From the IMG/VR virus record IMGVR_UViG_3300032156_002407, positions 1 through 35,069 of that record: DNA of 35,069 nt; one strand, written 5' to 3'. The translations under genes were made by a program, and so were the position numbers. Shown here one piece after another: positions 14,455 through 22,646 of the stretch. Below the pieces are notes generated by a model that was not told the DNA's origin, did no database searches, and saw only the letters and a program-made list of their open reading frames with translations. The stretch is from a virus. The stretch's first letter is position 1. Each line of letters starts with the position of its first letter.

Positions 14455-17334
14455 ATGGTAGACCAAAAAATAATAGGAGTACTGATATTAACTATTTTAG
14501 TGGGAGCTGTTGTTATTTCTATGCAGGGAGTAAGGATACGCGTAGACAATGACAAGAGCACATTTTACGTCAAGCAGAACAATATCTGGACTGTTTCAGG
14601 AAGAGAGTACGTAAAATTGTTTGACGGATCAACGCAGCTAAACAGAAATGTTACCGGCATTGTCATTGATAATGTCATTGATGATGTCAACAAAAAAGTT
14701 AACATAACGAAAACCACGCCTTACATCACAGGCCCTTTGATCAAGGAGACTTATAATTTTGATGGAACGATAGACGATGTTTCAATATTTCCAATAAATC
14801 ACAAGATAGAAGTAATCAACGCATCAGGAAAGTTATTTAGATACGAAGTAAAGTACCTGGTTTATTCAGGGCCAACTTACAAACTTAACGGAGAGACAGA
14901 ATTATCTTTCGGCAAGAATATGAAATTGCAGTTGCAGCCAGGCTACAGATGGGCATGGGTATACTCTAACGGCGTAGTAAAGGCACAGTATGATGTGAAC
15001 TCGGACTATGAAGTTTTTAACGTAAGGTTCTATGATCCTGTAATTACTCTTTATCTTAACGGTAGCTCAGTAGACAGATTCTATGAGTACGGTGAGCCGG
15101 TTAACATAACTGCTACTGCAGACACCGGGAGCGTATGCGTTTCTATAGACGCTTACGGTTACGGATGGAACTACAGTTGCGCAGTCGGCAACGTGAAGAT
15201 TTATCTTAATGCTTTTGCTAACCAGTTCAAACTTAACAATACAGAAGCGACAGCATTAAACTTAACGGCTAACAGCACGATAAACATAAGTTTCCACAAC
15301 AAATCTATTACGCTGGCAGACGCGTACATTAATCTTACTGGTTATCTTAGTACGAACTACCCGGAGGATCTAAAGATAGACATAGGAAACAATGGAGTAG
15401 TAGACATAAACATTCCTGGACAGATAATTAACAAAACTCTTTACAACACAAAATTAAACAATAGTGCAACTTCTAACAAAATAAACTTCGATGCATCAGA
15501 AGCCAGCACTGTTTACGTTAGACACTGGAAAGACTGGAACTCTACTTCTGTTCTGTTTGACGTAGAAGGAACGTCAGGAACTAACATAACTTATTTTTAT
15601 GATGATAAAACACTCTACACGTCAAGCATTTACAATTACTTATGCTACGCGCCGGCAGGAGGGTATAGAGGGTCCTACGTTTATTCAATGGGAGGGAAAT
15701 GCCTAAATCAAACATTCTATGATTACAATACAACTATGGCTTACGATACAACTACCGGAAAGTGGTCCATTCTGACAACTAAGGATGTGCCTTACGAAGC
15801 TGGTAACAATCCATGCGCCGCTACAAACGAAACAACAAACACAATATATTTATCAGGCGGAGGAGGTACAAGCCCTCCAGGAACAGCATCACAAAGTTTC
15901 TATCTGTACAACGGTACATGGTACGTGTTGGGTAATATGCCGGCAGCAAGGTACATACATTCCTGTTTCCTGGCTGATAATAAATTCTTCGCAATAGGAG
16001 GTTACAACTCGACAGGGACCGCAACATCAACAGTTTACATTTACAATTTTTCAGATAGCACGTGGTACACTAGCGGAACAGCAACGCCGACATCTTTCGC
16101 TTCTGCTGGTATGGCTGTAATTAATTCTACGCATGCATTGAAAGTAGCTGGTTACACAACCACATGGGCACCTCAAACTTATTACTACAATTATGTTACT
16201 GACACGTGGGTTAACCCAGCAGAAAACTTTTACAGGTACGGCCACACTGTAGTTAGTATAGACGGCATAATTTATTCTATTGGAGGATATGATAATACAG
16301 GAACATATCAGAGCAATGTCCATTATTGGAACGATACAGACACAGAGTGGTACCAACATGTAAATTATATGAAGTACACAAAGTGGGGAGTAACAAACAA
16401 TCTAACAACCTACATGTCGCCTAACGAGGGAATAAATCTAAACGGAACTGTCTTTATGTTCTTTACAAACAGTTACGGCTACGGCGATGAAATGACAATA
16501 GCATATTTCAAGCCAACGAATTCAATTCTGCAAGTGGGTTATCCGCCTACGCCTTCTTGGAGTTTTTCAGGTTACTTGGATCAAAAGATAACGACAGGAA
16601 ACCTGGCAACTGACTTTAATAATTATCTGGCTACAGAATGCGATACCGATACGTGCGATGTTCCTATTACTGTTTCTTCCGCGTCTGCAGGAGCTCTCAA
16701 CGTTTCTAACATAAGAATAAACTCAACAATAGACAGGCTGCAGCTGCCGGTCAGCACAATTCAAAGTTTCATAAGCAGCAACAACCAGGTAGCGTTCAGA
16801 TTCAACGCTACTAACTGGGGAACTCTGCAAGTCAACGGCGCTAACTTTCCTTACAACGGATCGCAGAACATAACAGTAAAGGCACACACACCAGATTACA
16901 CAACAAACGATACGCAATATTTGTATACAGTATTCTCTAATTTTAGTTTAGCTTTTCCAAAATCATTTATAATAGAACCGATATTTTTACCAGACACCAA
17001 CAATAGTAGGAACGTAAGCATGTGGGGACAGACTGCTACGATACCAGGCTACAATATAACCGGCAAAGGATACGATAGAGATTTCAATTTGAGCATACGC
17101 ATCAATCAGTCTATGGATAACTGTATGAATGCAAGCGTCGGTACATCTAACACGGTTTACAACATAACAAAGTTAAACACTACCAGGCAACAGATTCTTT
17201 CAGGAATTTCTTTAAACGAATCTTTAGGTTTATGGATCAAACTTAACCTGTATAATTGTAACAGCTCGACAATCTATAGAAATTGGTGGATAGAACTAAA
17301 ATCCTGCTGCGACCAATGTATGAGATGTTATTAA
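14455..17334 (+). CDS. Large membrane-anchored kelch-repeat surface protein
   Basis: It has 959 residues. An N-terminal hydrophobic anchor (residues 5-23, KIIGVLILTILVGAVVISM) precedes a beta domain of a type common in archaeal surface proteins (STFYVKQNNIW...FPINHKIEVINASGK). Residues about 390-690 hold kelch-like blades: YDTTTGKWSIL, LYNGTWYVLGNMPAARY, FFAIGGYNSTG, IYSIGGYDNTGTYQSNV, HYWNDTDTEWY. These suggest a sugar- or protein-binding propeller. NxS/T sequons are frequent throughout. It lies between distal tail and hub genes, where receptor-binding genes often sit. The anchor helix, however, suggests export to the cell membrane. The end (CCDQCMRCY) is Cys-rich and close to a homing endonuclease insertion. 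Confidence 0.75.
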   Translation: MVDQKIIGVLILTILVGAVVISMQGVRIRVDNDKSTFYVKQNNIWTVSGREYVKLFDGSTQLNRNVTGIVIDNVIDDVNKKVNITKTTPYITGPLIKETYNFDGTIDDVSIFPINHKIEVINASGKLFRYEVKYLVYSGPTYKLNGETELSFGKNMKLQLQPGYRWAWVYSNGVVKAQYDVNSDYEVFNVRFYDPVITLYLNGSSVDRFYEYGEPVNITATADTGSVCVSIDAYGYGWNYSCAVGNVKIYLNAFANQFKLNNTEATALNLTANSTINISFHNKSITLADAYINLTGYLSTNYPEDLKIDIGNNGVVDINIPGQIINKTLYNTKLNNSATSNKINFDASEASTVYVRHWKDWNSTSVLFDVEGTSGTNITYFYDDKTLYTSSIYNYLCYAPAGGYRGSYVYSMGGKCLNQTFYDYNTTMAYDTTTGKWSILTTKDVPYEAGNNPCAATNETTNTIYLSGGGGTSPPGTASQSFYLYNGTWYVLGNMPAARYIHSCFLADNKFFAIGGYNSTGTATSTVYIYNFSDSTWYTSGTATPTSFASAGMAVINSTHALKVAGYTTTWAPQTYYYNYVTDTWVNPAENFYRYGHTVVSIDGIIYSIGGYDNTGTYQSNVHYWNDTDTEWYQHVNYMKYTKWGVTNNLTTYMSPNEGINLNGTVFMFFTNSYGYGDEMTIAYFKPTNSILQVGYPPTPSWSFSGYLDQKITTGNLATDFNNYLATECDTDTCDVPITVSSASAGALNVSNIRINSTIDRLQLPVSTIQSFISSNNQVAFRFNATNWGTLQVNGANFPYNGSQNITVKAHTPDYTTNDTQYLYTVFSNFSLAFPKSFIIEPIFLPDTNNSRNVSMWGQTATIPGYNITGKGYDRDFNLSIRINQSMDNCMNASVGTSNTVYNITKLNTTRQQILSGISLNESLGLWIKLNLYNCNSSTIYRNWWIELKSCCDQCMRCY

Positions 17335-17366
17335 TATTTATGAATCATAAGACACAACAATATATT

Positions 17367-17849
17367 ATGCCATTACCAAAAGGATTCAGACATACAGAAG
17401 AAACTAAAAGGAAAATAAGAAAGAGAATCATAAAATTGATGGATAAAAAGCATTTGAAAGAGATAGGATTCAAGAAAGGTTATATGCCTTGGAACAAAGG
17501 AACTAAAGGACTAAGCAAAGGTGGAGGATGTAAAGGTTTTAGGCACTCTAAAAAAACAAAATTGAAGTTGAGTAAGATGAGAATAGGAGAAAATAATCCA
17601 CATTACAAGAATGGTATAGGAAGTTATAGGCAGAGGGCTTGGAAAATGTTACCTCACAAGTGCAGGAAATGTGGTATTGAAAATGATAAAATTCTTATCA
17701 TACATCACAAAGACAGAGATAGAAAAAATAATAAAATGGAAAATCTTGAGATTTTATGCCTTAATTGCCACTTTTTAGCTCACGGATTCAATACAACACT
17801 TAATCTTGGTAAGTATGCGATTAAGGGATTGAAGAGGAGGTGCTGGTAA
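17367..17849 (+). CDS. HNH homing endonuclease with NUMOD3 repeats
   Basis: Two NUMOD3-type DNA-binding motifs (KGFRHTEETKRKIRK, KGFRHSKKTKLKLSK) precede an HNH nuclease domain: C99/C102, HHKD at 113-116, N127 and C131/C134-H135. Such proteins cut and copy themselves into related genomes. I choose ATG 17367; ATG 17340 is also possible. A TATA-like AATATTTATG at 17333-17342 lies about 25-30 bases upstream of 17367 and would give a leaderless message. The gene fits snugly between two tail genes. Its end contains the ribosome site (GAGGAGG, 17834-17840) of the next gene. Confidence 0.88.
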   Translation: MPLPKGFRHTEETKRKIRKRIIKLMDKKHLKEIGFKKGYMPWNKGTKGLSKGGGCKGFRHSKKTKLKLSKMRIGENNPHYKNGIGSYRQRAWKMLPHKCRKCGIENDKILIIHHKDRDRKNNKMENLEILCLNCHFLAHGFNTTLNLGKYAIKGLKRRCW

Positions 17850-19321
17850 TGGTCATAAGGTTGGATAGAGGGTTTGTGTGGGTACCGAAGCCTTCTTACA
17901 TATTAAGCGGAAGTGTTTTAATCAACAGTATAGAAATGAGAGAAGTTGTTCTAGATTCTAGTATAGAGAGGGCCGTAACAGATCGTGCCGGAACATGCAC
18001 CATAAAAATAAAAAACAAAGACGGCGCTTACACTAATTCCTTTAGCAAGAAGGATGAGATAAAAATTTATGCTGATTACGAAAGCGGGACAACGCAGATA
18101 TTCGGAGGCTTCATAAGAGACATCAATCCCGGCCTGGACAAAATTTCTTTTCTAGAAATAAAAGGTTACGACTGGGCCGGTGAGGCTTTGCAGAAAATAG
18201 TTAACAAAGAATACACAACGCCTACAGTAATTTCTGCAGTATTTATAGAATTGATAACAGATTTTTTGCCTGGTCATACAACAACAAACATAAGCACTAC
18301 CGGGTATATGGCAACGCTTATAACACCAACATTCAACAACAAAAAACTTCTAGACTGTTTAAAAGAACTTATGGTACTGACAGGAAATAACTGCTGCTTC
18401 TATTGCGACTTCAATAAAGACTGGCATGCCTTTGAAAAGGGATCAGTTTTCAATTTGTACGAACCGATAATTTACACGAAGAATTTGATAAGCATTCAGA
18501 CAGAGGACACTCTTTCGGACGTGGCCACAAAGATAACGCTTTACGGATCGCCGCAGGGAGGCCTTCCAATGATGATTACAGTAAGTGACGATCCTGAGGG
18601 ATATGGGGAAATAGAAGAAGTAATAAAGGACAATAATATAACAACATACGAGGCGCTGGTAGAGAAGACCAATGAACTATTAAACAGCAAAAAAACCAGC
18701 GAGATTAAAGGAAAGAGCGCAATCGTAAGAGGTATGATAGGACTGTCGCCAGGAGACAGTGTTTATATTTTCGCTCCGGACCAGGGATTACAGGGAGAAT
18801 TTTTCATACCGGAATTCACGCACGATATAGAAGGAGGAAAAATAATAAAGACAACATGCAAGTTTCAGATACAGTATAAGACGGTGCAGAACATATCGAC
18901 GTTGATAAAAGATAGAATTGATGATCAGCAAAAATCTTTAGACATAGAAAATCCTAACGACCTGGAAAATTCTTATAACTTTACTTTTGACAATGATACG
19001 AACTGCAACCACTCGAGCACAGAAACATCGGACGGAAAGCTGCAATTAACTTACGGATCTACAACTGGAACTATGACGTCAAATGCCAGGACAACAACAG
19101 ATTTAATAACTCAAGCAGAGCTGCGCATCAACGGATCAGATTTAAGATATTCTACTTTTAAAATATCAGCCGATGGAGGCACGACCTGGGAAGCAATTAC
19201 AGCAGATCATCTTTACATTTTGGTTCATACCGGCAAGCAGCTGAAGGTAAGAGTAAATTTAGTAAAAAGTTCTAGTACACCGGATCCTTCAGTTGACTCT
19301 TTAGCCGTTTTATATAAATAA
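17849..19321 (+). CDS. Baseplate hub / tail-associated protein with C-terminal beta domain
   Basis: The ATG at 17849 overlaps the previous stop (TAATG) and is 8 bases from GAGGAGG. A GTG nine bases upstream is less likely. Residues 30-350 resemble tail hub proteins of the gp27/late-control-D type: AGTCTIKIKNKDGAYTNSF, FGGFIRDINPGLDKISFLE, KGYDWAGEALQKIV, a helical LLDCLKELMVLTG, then VRGMIGLSPGDSVYI and FTHDIEGGKIIKTTCKFQI. Residues 370-490 form a separate beta domain (SYNFTFDNDTN...STFKISADGGTTWEAI), probably for contact with the cell surface. The protein would form the tail tip beneath the distal tail protein. Confidence 0.75.
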   Translation: MVIRLDRGFVWVPKPSYILSGSVLINSIEMREVVLDSSIERAVTDRAGTCTIKIKNKDGAYTNSFSKKDEIKIYADYESGTTQIFGGFIRDINPGLDKISFLEIKGYDWAGEALQKIVNKEYTTPTVISAVFIELITDFLPGHTTTNISTTGYMATLITPTFNNKKLLDCLKELMVLTGNNCCFYCDFNKDWHAFEKGSVFNLYEPIIYTKNLISIQTEDTLSDVATKITLYGSPQGGLPMMITVSDDPEGYGEIEEVIKDNNITTYEALVEKTNELLNSKKTSEIKGKSAIVRGMIGLSPGDSVYIFAPDQGLQGEFFIPEFTHDIEGGKIIKTTCKFQIQYKTVQNISTLIKDRIDDQQKSLDIENPNDLENSYNFTFDNDTNCNHSSTETSDGKLQLTYGSTTGTMTSNARTTTDLITQAELRINGSDLRYSTFKISADGGTTWEAITADHLYILVHTGKQLKVRVNLVKSSSTPDPSVDSLAVLYK

Positions 19322-19339
19322 CGAGGAGGTGAAAAAGGA

Positions 19340-19618
19340 ATGCCAATATTCGAAGATTTAATTTCAAATCCAGCGGTGCTAGGCGGGCTGACAGTAATAG
19401 GAAGAAACATCTACGGATGGTTTATGAACTCGATAGCTGACGGAAAGATACAAGACTACGAATGGAAGCAGCTAGGAGCAACGTTCATAAAACTAGGAGG
19501 ACTGGCAGCGTTCTTGTTCTTCGGAATAAACGCAGTAGTACCAGGGATCAGCGTAGAGCAATCTACCGCACTGGCCGCATTGATAGACGTGTTGAGAAGC
19601 GAGTTCAAAAGAAAGTAG
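19340..19618 (+). CDS. Small membrane protein, holin-like by position
   Basis: The 92-residue protein has a weak hydrophobic stretch near 10-25 and a clear membrane helix near 48-70 (KLGGLAAFLFFGINAVV), followed by a charged end (LRSEFKRK). A very strong ribosome site, GAGGAGGTGA, lies about 8 bases upstream. It is the last gene of the late block and is followed by a terminator. Place, size and topology would fit a holin or other exit protein. No lytic enzyme accompanies it. Confidence 0.5.
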   Translation: MPIFEDLISNPAVLGGLTVIGRNIYGWFMNSIADGKIQDYEWKQLGATFIKLGGLAAFLFFGINAVVPGISVEQSTALAALIDVLRSEFKRK

Positions 19619-19636
19619 CCCTGCAACGTTTAAGCT

Positions 19637-19695
19637 GAGGTTTGGGCGTGCAGAAAGGTTATCATTTCTTTGATACCAGCACGCGCCTCTTTTTT
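19637..19695 (+). terminator. Strong hairpin terminator of the late block
   Basis: GAGG (19637) pairs with CCTC (19686-19689), GCGTGC (19646) with GCACGC (19679), and GGTTATCA (19657) with TGATACC (19671). Six T bases follow (19690-19695). This stacked hairpin plus T-run lies 18 bases after the last late gene. Confidence 0.75.
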
Positions 19696-19827
19696 GTTTT
19701 GTCTAGATAGCAGTATATTCTTAGGGCCTGAATTGACTAAATGGGCTAGGTAAAAAGAAAAGATTTTCACTCGTAAAATTAATGTAAGTGATGGTGCACC
19801 GACCGGAACTAGAACCAGGTTACCTAC

Positions 19828-19857
19828 AGTAACTTCTAGTAACTTTAAGTAACTTTT
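19828..19857 (+). repeat. Three tandem decamers (iteron-like)
   Basis: AGTAACTTCT, AGTAACTTTA and AGTAACTTTT follow one another without gaps. One unit per helical turn would place a bound protein on the same face three times. Confidence 0.75.
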
Positions 19858-19896
19858 TAGAAATTATTAACTTTACATATTTACTTTAATTTTACG

Positions 19897-19940
19897 TATA
19901 TATAATATATAATATATAATATATAATATATAATATATAT
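19897..19940. repeat. AT-only heptamer array
   Basis: The unit AATATAT recurs every 7 bases about five times, giving 44 bases without G or C. It would melt easily and lies between two copies of the TTACTTTAATTTTA element. Confidence 0.8.
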
Positions 19941-20007
19941 TTCTATACTACTACACTACTAGAGAAAAAACATGCACGTCCACTTACTTTAATTTTATGA
20001 CTGCTAA

Positions 20008-20017
20008 TTTTATATAT
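20008..20017 (+). promoter_or_regulatory. TATA-box promoter of the first early genes
   Basis: TTTTATATAT would start transcription near 20037-20042, just at the GAGGTGATT ribosome site (20039-20047) of the GTG-initiated gene at 20050. The leader is therefore very short. Confidence 0.6.
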
Positions 20018-20049
20018 CGAGGACGAGCAATTGAATTAGAGGTGATTCC

Positions 20050-20274
20050 GTGAGAACAGTAGGATCATACGAGTACGATGAGAAGACAGAAAAAATAATT
20101 CTAGACCACGTTGACGTTTACCCAAAGTCTACTAGATCAATAACAGAAGAATTGAGGGATTCTAAGTTTGCTAAAATATCGCCGCAAACAGTTAAGAGAC
20201 TGCTGGAAAATCTAAAAAATAGAGGACTGATAAGATGCATGCCGTTGAAGAATACGCTACTCTGGACAAAGTAA
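20050..20274 (+). CDS. Winged-helix DNA-binding protein
   Basis: It has 74 residues. The helical core (KIILDHVDVYPKSTRSITEEL...ISPQTVKRLLENLKNRGLIRC) followed by a short beta wing (PLKNTLLWTK) is a typical winged helix. TVKRLLENLKNRGLI is the recognition-helix region. The GTG start is fixed by GAGGTGATT 3 bases upstream. As the first gene after the putative origin, next to repeated sites, it is a good candidate for an early regulator or origin-binding protein. The next winged-helix-like gene overlaps it by 40 bases. Confidence 0.7.
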   Translation: MRTVGSYEYDEKTEKIILDHVDVYPKSTRSITEELRDSKFAKISPQTVKRLLENLKNRGLIRCMPLKNTLLWTK

Positions 20275-20504
20275 TAATTCCTATGCCTTTGTTTAGCAGA
20301 GGTAAGGAGCTGCTGCAACTGGAAATAATTAAAGTGCTGGCCAATGAACCAGGCAGGCTTTTTTCTATTGACGACTTTCTAAACTTAACAACCAACAAAA
20401 GAAAGATAAGAGTGGCCCTGGACGCGCTAGTTGCTAGAGGCCACGTAAAGAGACTTAACAGCTACCCTCGTTTTTATTGCTTTATAGTGGCAATTAACCG
20501 GTAA
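20235..20504 (+). CDS. Second small winged-helix-like protein
   Basis: The 89-residue protein has the pattern LLQLEIIKVLANEPGRLFSIDDFLNLT...KRKIRVALDALVARGHVKRL...YPRFYCFIVA, a helix-turn-helix plus wing like the preceding gene. ATG 20235 has GAGG 9 bases upstream but lies inside the first gene. ATG 20283 is an alternative that would shorten the protein by 16 residues. The tandem, overlapping arrangement suggests the two proteins act together or form alternating repressors. Confidence 0.6.
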   Translation: MHAVEEYATLDKVIIPMPLFSRGKELLQLEIIKVLANEPGRLFSIDDFLNLTTNKRKIRVALDALVARGHVKRLNSYPRFYCFIVAINR

Positions 20505-20523
20505 ATTTGTAGTGACATCATAA

Positions 20524-20531
20524 TTTATATA
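20524..20531 (+). promoter_or_regulatory. TATA-box promoter
   Basis: TTTATATA lies in the 66-base gap before the ATG at 20571. The predicted transcript start (about 20555) falls just before the AGGTGAT ribosome site (20560-20566). Confidence 0.55.
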
Positions 20532-20570
20532 GGCATAAAGTTAATGATTAATTAAGGCTAGGTGATATAA

Positions 20571-20855
20571 ATGGTAGTTAAAAAAATTGAAGAGCAAGCA
20601 CACGACAACAAAACAATTGAAACCGAGTTCGAAGTCAGCAAAGGCTTAGTTTCTAGAACAGAACTTAGAGAGCACATTCTAGGCCTTTTTGACGAGTTAA
20701 ATGAGCAGGACTTTCACGCGCTGTACGAAATTCTTTGGAGCTTAACAGCAAAGGGATTAATCATAAAACTAGACGATGTAAACAGCAACGCAGCAAAGAA
20801 AGTAAAACGAAAAAGGTTACGTAAGGAGCTTACATATTTGGGATGGAAAGCCTGA
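20571..20855 (+). CDS. Small helical early protein, unknown function
   Basis: The 94-residue protein contains VSRTELREHILGLFDELNEQDFHALYEILWSLTAKGLIIKL, an all-helical pattern ending in a short strand that could be a degenerate winged helix. A very basic tail follows (KKVKRKRLRKEL). AGGTGAT stands 4 bases before the ATG and the gene has its own promoter. The basic end suggests nucleic acid binding, and this is as far as the sequence goes. Confidence 0.55.
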   Translation: MVVKKIEEQAHDNKTIETEFEVSKGLVSRTELREHILGLFDELNEQDFHALYEILWSLTAKGLIIKLDDVNSNAAKKVKRKRLRKELTYLGWKA

Positions 20856-20885
20856 GTATGTGAGTTGGTACGCATAGGGGATTTT

Positions 20886-21380
20886 ATGGAAACAACAAAA
20901 TTAATTTCACGCAACGAGCAGATAAATTTTTTGATGAAGTCCGGCCTTTTTGATTTGGCCACTCTTCAAAGAATGGATCCTGCAAAGCTAGAGACGCTTT
21001 TCGAGGCAGGCCTGGAAGCAACCGGCTTTAAAGAAAAAGGAGGCTGTCCGTTTTGCGGCGGCCGACTTAAACCTATCAACGACAAGCCGGAAGACCAACA
21101 CTTTCAACAATGTAACAACTGCGGCAACGCTTACAATGTAAATTATAATCCGCCTCAGATTTACTACAGAGAAAGAAAACTTAGGTGCAGAAAATGCGGC
21201 TGTACTAACGGTTGGGGATTAGAAAAATGCACGTGCGACGTGCCTGAGTGGATACCTGAGAAAGTTTGGAAAGCAGAAGACCAGGTCAGTTACAAAGCCA
21301 GCGGCAAAATAACAATTCCTTCAAACAACAATAAAAGGCCAACACCGGCCAGAGAAATAGATTCTAGGAGACTGGTTTAA
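20886..21380 (+). CDS. Double zinc-ribbon protein
   Basis: ATG 20886 is preferred to upstream starts because GGGGATT lies just before it. After an N-terminal helical part, two metal sites are visible: CPFCGGRL with CNNCGNAY, and CRKCGCTNGW with CTC. The C-terminal part is Lys/Arg-rich and polar. Double zinc ribbons of this kind are found in nucleic-acid-binding and transcription-related proteins. No more specific role can be given. The stop lies directly before the ATG of the next small gene. Confidence 0.62.
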   Translation: METTKLISRNEQINFLMKSGLFDLATLQRMDPAKLETLFEAGLEATGFKEKGGCPFCGGRLKPINDKPEDQHFQQCNNCGNAYNVNYNPPQIYYRERKLRCRKCGCTNGWGLEKCTCDVPEWIPEKVWKAEDQVSYKASGKITIPSNNNKRPTPAREIDSRRLV

Positions 21381-21512
21381 ATGAGAATACCTTTTTCAGA
21401 AAATAGACAAAGACAAGAGGCGTTTTTGGCTGCCGGCGGATTAGTTTATAAAAAAGAATTTTTTGACCTGGCAGACAAACCGCAGATAAACGCATTGGAG
21501 GGATCAGCGTGA
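21381..21512 (+). CDS. Small protein (43 aa)
   Basis: This short frame begins at the base after the previous stop and ends in a GTGA overlap with the next gene. It encodes RIPFSENRQRQEAFLAAGG and then a short helical end. Tight packing on both sides and normal codon use support it. No function is recognised. Confidence 0.5.
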   Translation: MRIPFSENRQRQEAFLAAGGLVYKKEFFDLADKPQINALEGSA

Positions 21513-21904
21513 ACAAGACAGATAAAATATTAAACGTTCTAGTTGCTGCAGTAAGTCCAACAATAGTTTTACATCCTGAATGGAAAGACAGTTGCCCGGA
21601 CTGGCTGCTAGAGGAAATAAAACTACAAAGATTAAAAGACGCAGCAACGCAAGCAACAACAGCATCGGACCTCGAGGCGCTGGCCTATATGATGACTGCA
21701 AGTTTAGCCGGGCCAATGACAGACACCGGTTTTAAAATCTACATTCATTTATTTTTTAAAGTTTTTCCAGACAAGGCTTTAGATGCTGGCTTGAAAGATG
21801 TTGAGTTCACGGACTATGAAGAAATGGAACTTAGAAAATTAAAGGACTGGATTTACAAAAAGAGATCAGAACAAGAGAAAGAAAGGTTTAAGGAGAAACG
21901 ATAA
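21509..21904 (+). CDS. Helical early protein, unknown function
   Basis: It has 131 residues and starts at a GTG overlapping the previous stop, with GGAGGGATC upstream. The sequence is mostly helical: DKILNVLVAAVSP, WLLEEIKLQRLKDAATQA, TDTGFKIYIHLFFKVFPDKAL, and a highly charged end. No metal site, membrane helix or family is recognised. Confidence 0.5.
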   Translation: MNKTDKILNVLVAAVSPTIVLHPEWKDSCPDWLLEEIKLQRLKDAATQATTASDLEALAYMMTASLAGPMTDTGFKIYIHLFFKVFPDKALDAGLKDVEFTDYEEMELRKLKDWIYKKRSEQEKERFKEKR

Positions 21905-21906
21905 CT

Positions 21907-22017
21907 ATGGAAGTAGAAGCAGAAGTAGAATGCACATGTCCGAAGTGCGGCTGGACGTTTACAGAAACAACAACAGTAAACGTTGAACCGGGAGAAAATG
22001 GAAGGGATCCGGATTAG
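21907..22017 (+). CDS. Tiny acidic zinc-binding protein (36 aa)
   Basis: MEVEAEVECTCPKCGWTFTE has a CxCxxC knuckle in an acidic background. The ATG is 2 bases after the previous stop. The short remainder is polar. It is one of many one-knuckle proteins in this genome. Confidence 0.5.
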   Translation: MEVEAEVECTCPKCGWTFTETTTVNVEPGENGRDPD

Positions 22018-22168
22018 CATGTTATACACGTGGATAGCATTTACAAGAAAGCAGATAAAACATATTGCAGAAAAAGGTTTGAACTCTACAACGCATGCAG
22101 AAGAACTATGCGGTGTATGTCCAGGAATAGAAGACAAATTCAAAAAGAAGTGGGAGGCTATAAAATGA
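21998..22168 (+). CDS. Small helical protein (56 aa) with CxxC
   Basis: The frame starts inside the previous gene at ATG 21998 (GGGAG upstream) or at ATG 22019. It encodes LYTWIAFTRKQIKHIAEKG, then ELCGVCPGIEDKFKKKW. The stop overlaps the next ATG by 4 bases. The start remains uncertain and no family is recognised. Confidence 0.45.
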   Translation: MEGIRISMLYTWIAFTRKQIKHIAEKGLNSTTHAEELCGVCPGIEDKFKKKWEAIK

Positions 22169-22281
22169 AATGCTTTACAGTAGATTCAAAAGATTTGTTT
22201 GATAAGAACAAAAACCCTAAACTCAGTTTGTCAGTCAAAGAAGTTTTAAAAAATAAAAAAATCAAGAAAAGGAAGTTGTAA
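22165..22281 (+). CDS. Small basic protein (38 aa)
   Basis: ATG 22165 overlaps the previous stop (ATGA) and has GGGAGG 9 bases upstream. It encodes KCFTVDSKDLFDKNKNPKLS followed by a strongly basic end (KNKKIKKRKL). The role is unknown. Confidence 0.45.
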   Translation: MKCFTVDSKDLFDKNKNPKLSLSVKEVLKNKKIKKRKL

Positions 22282-22301
22282 TTGGGAAAGGAGGAATCAA
22301 C

Positions 22302-22646
22302 ATGCAAGGAAAAATAGAGTTTAAAAGTTTTAAGAAAGAGAGCCTGAGAATAGACGGCATATGGTACCAGGCAGAGAAAGTGTGGGACGTTGCGCAAACA
22401 ATGCGCGAGGGCCAGCTGGTAGACTTTGAAACAGACAGTTACAAAAACATCACTGCAATTTTGCCAGTGAAGGAAGTGGATCAGAACGAGATAATCTTGA
22501 GAGAGAACGTTCTGAGAACGGCCGTGATGTGGGCAGAAATAAAGAAAGAGGACATACCAAATATGAACCTTAACGGATTGTTTGGCATAGCTGCACTGAT
22601 GGAGAAAGGCGTTAAAAATGGATTCGACAAAGCCCTCAGCGAGTGA
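22302..22646 (+). CDS. Putative OB-fold protein, ssDNA-binding candidate
   Basis: It has 114 residues. The first half has the strand pattern of a small OB fold (GKIEFKSFKKESLRIDGIWY, GQLVDFETDSYKNITAILPV), similar in style to viral ssDNA-binding domains. The second half is helical (ILRENVLRTAVMWAEIKKEDI). AAAGGAGG stands 8 bases upstream of the ATG. If it binds ssDNA it would serve replication or recombination. The evidence is pattern only. Confidence 0.45.
   Translation: MQGKIEFKSFKKESLRIDGIWYQAEKVWDVAQTMREGQLVDFETDSYKNITAILPVKEVDQNEIILRENVLRTAVMWAEIKKEDIPNMNLNGLFGIAALMEKGVKNGFDKALSE

Larger units (their letters stand above)
19619..20049. other. Non-coding region, candidate replication origin and early control region
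   Basis: These 431 bases hold no gene. After the terminator come an inverted copy (19772-19790) and two direct copies (19881-19896, 19981-19999) of an element close to CACTTACTTTAATTTTACG. There are also three tandem decamers AGTAACTTNN (19828-19857) and an AT-only array of 7-bp units (19897-19940). A TATA box (20008-20017) precedes the first early gene. Repeated protein-binding-like sites flanking an easily melted AT array is the usual build of an origin. That function is inferred, not shown. Confidence 0.6.

Noticed and set aside
19897-19940. The AT heptamer array as a CRISPR or satellite.
   Set aside because: Units are 7 bases with no spacers and lie between origin-like repeats. A melting element is the simpler reading.
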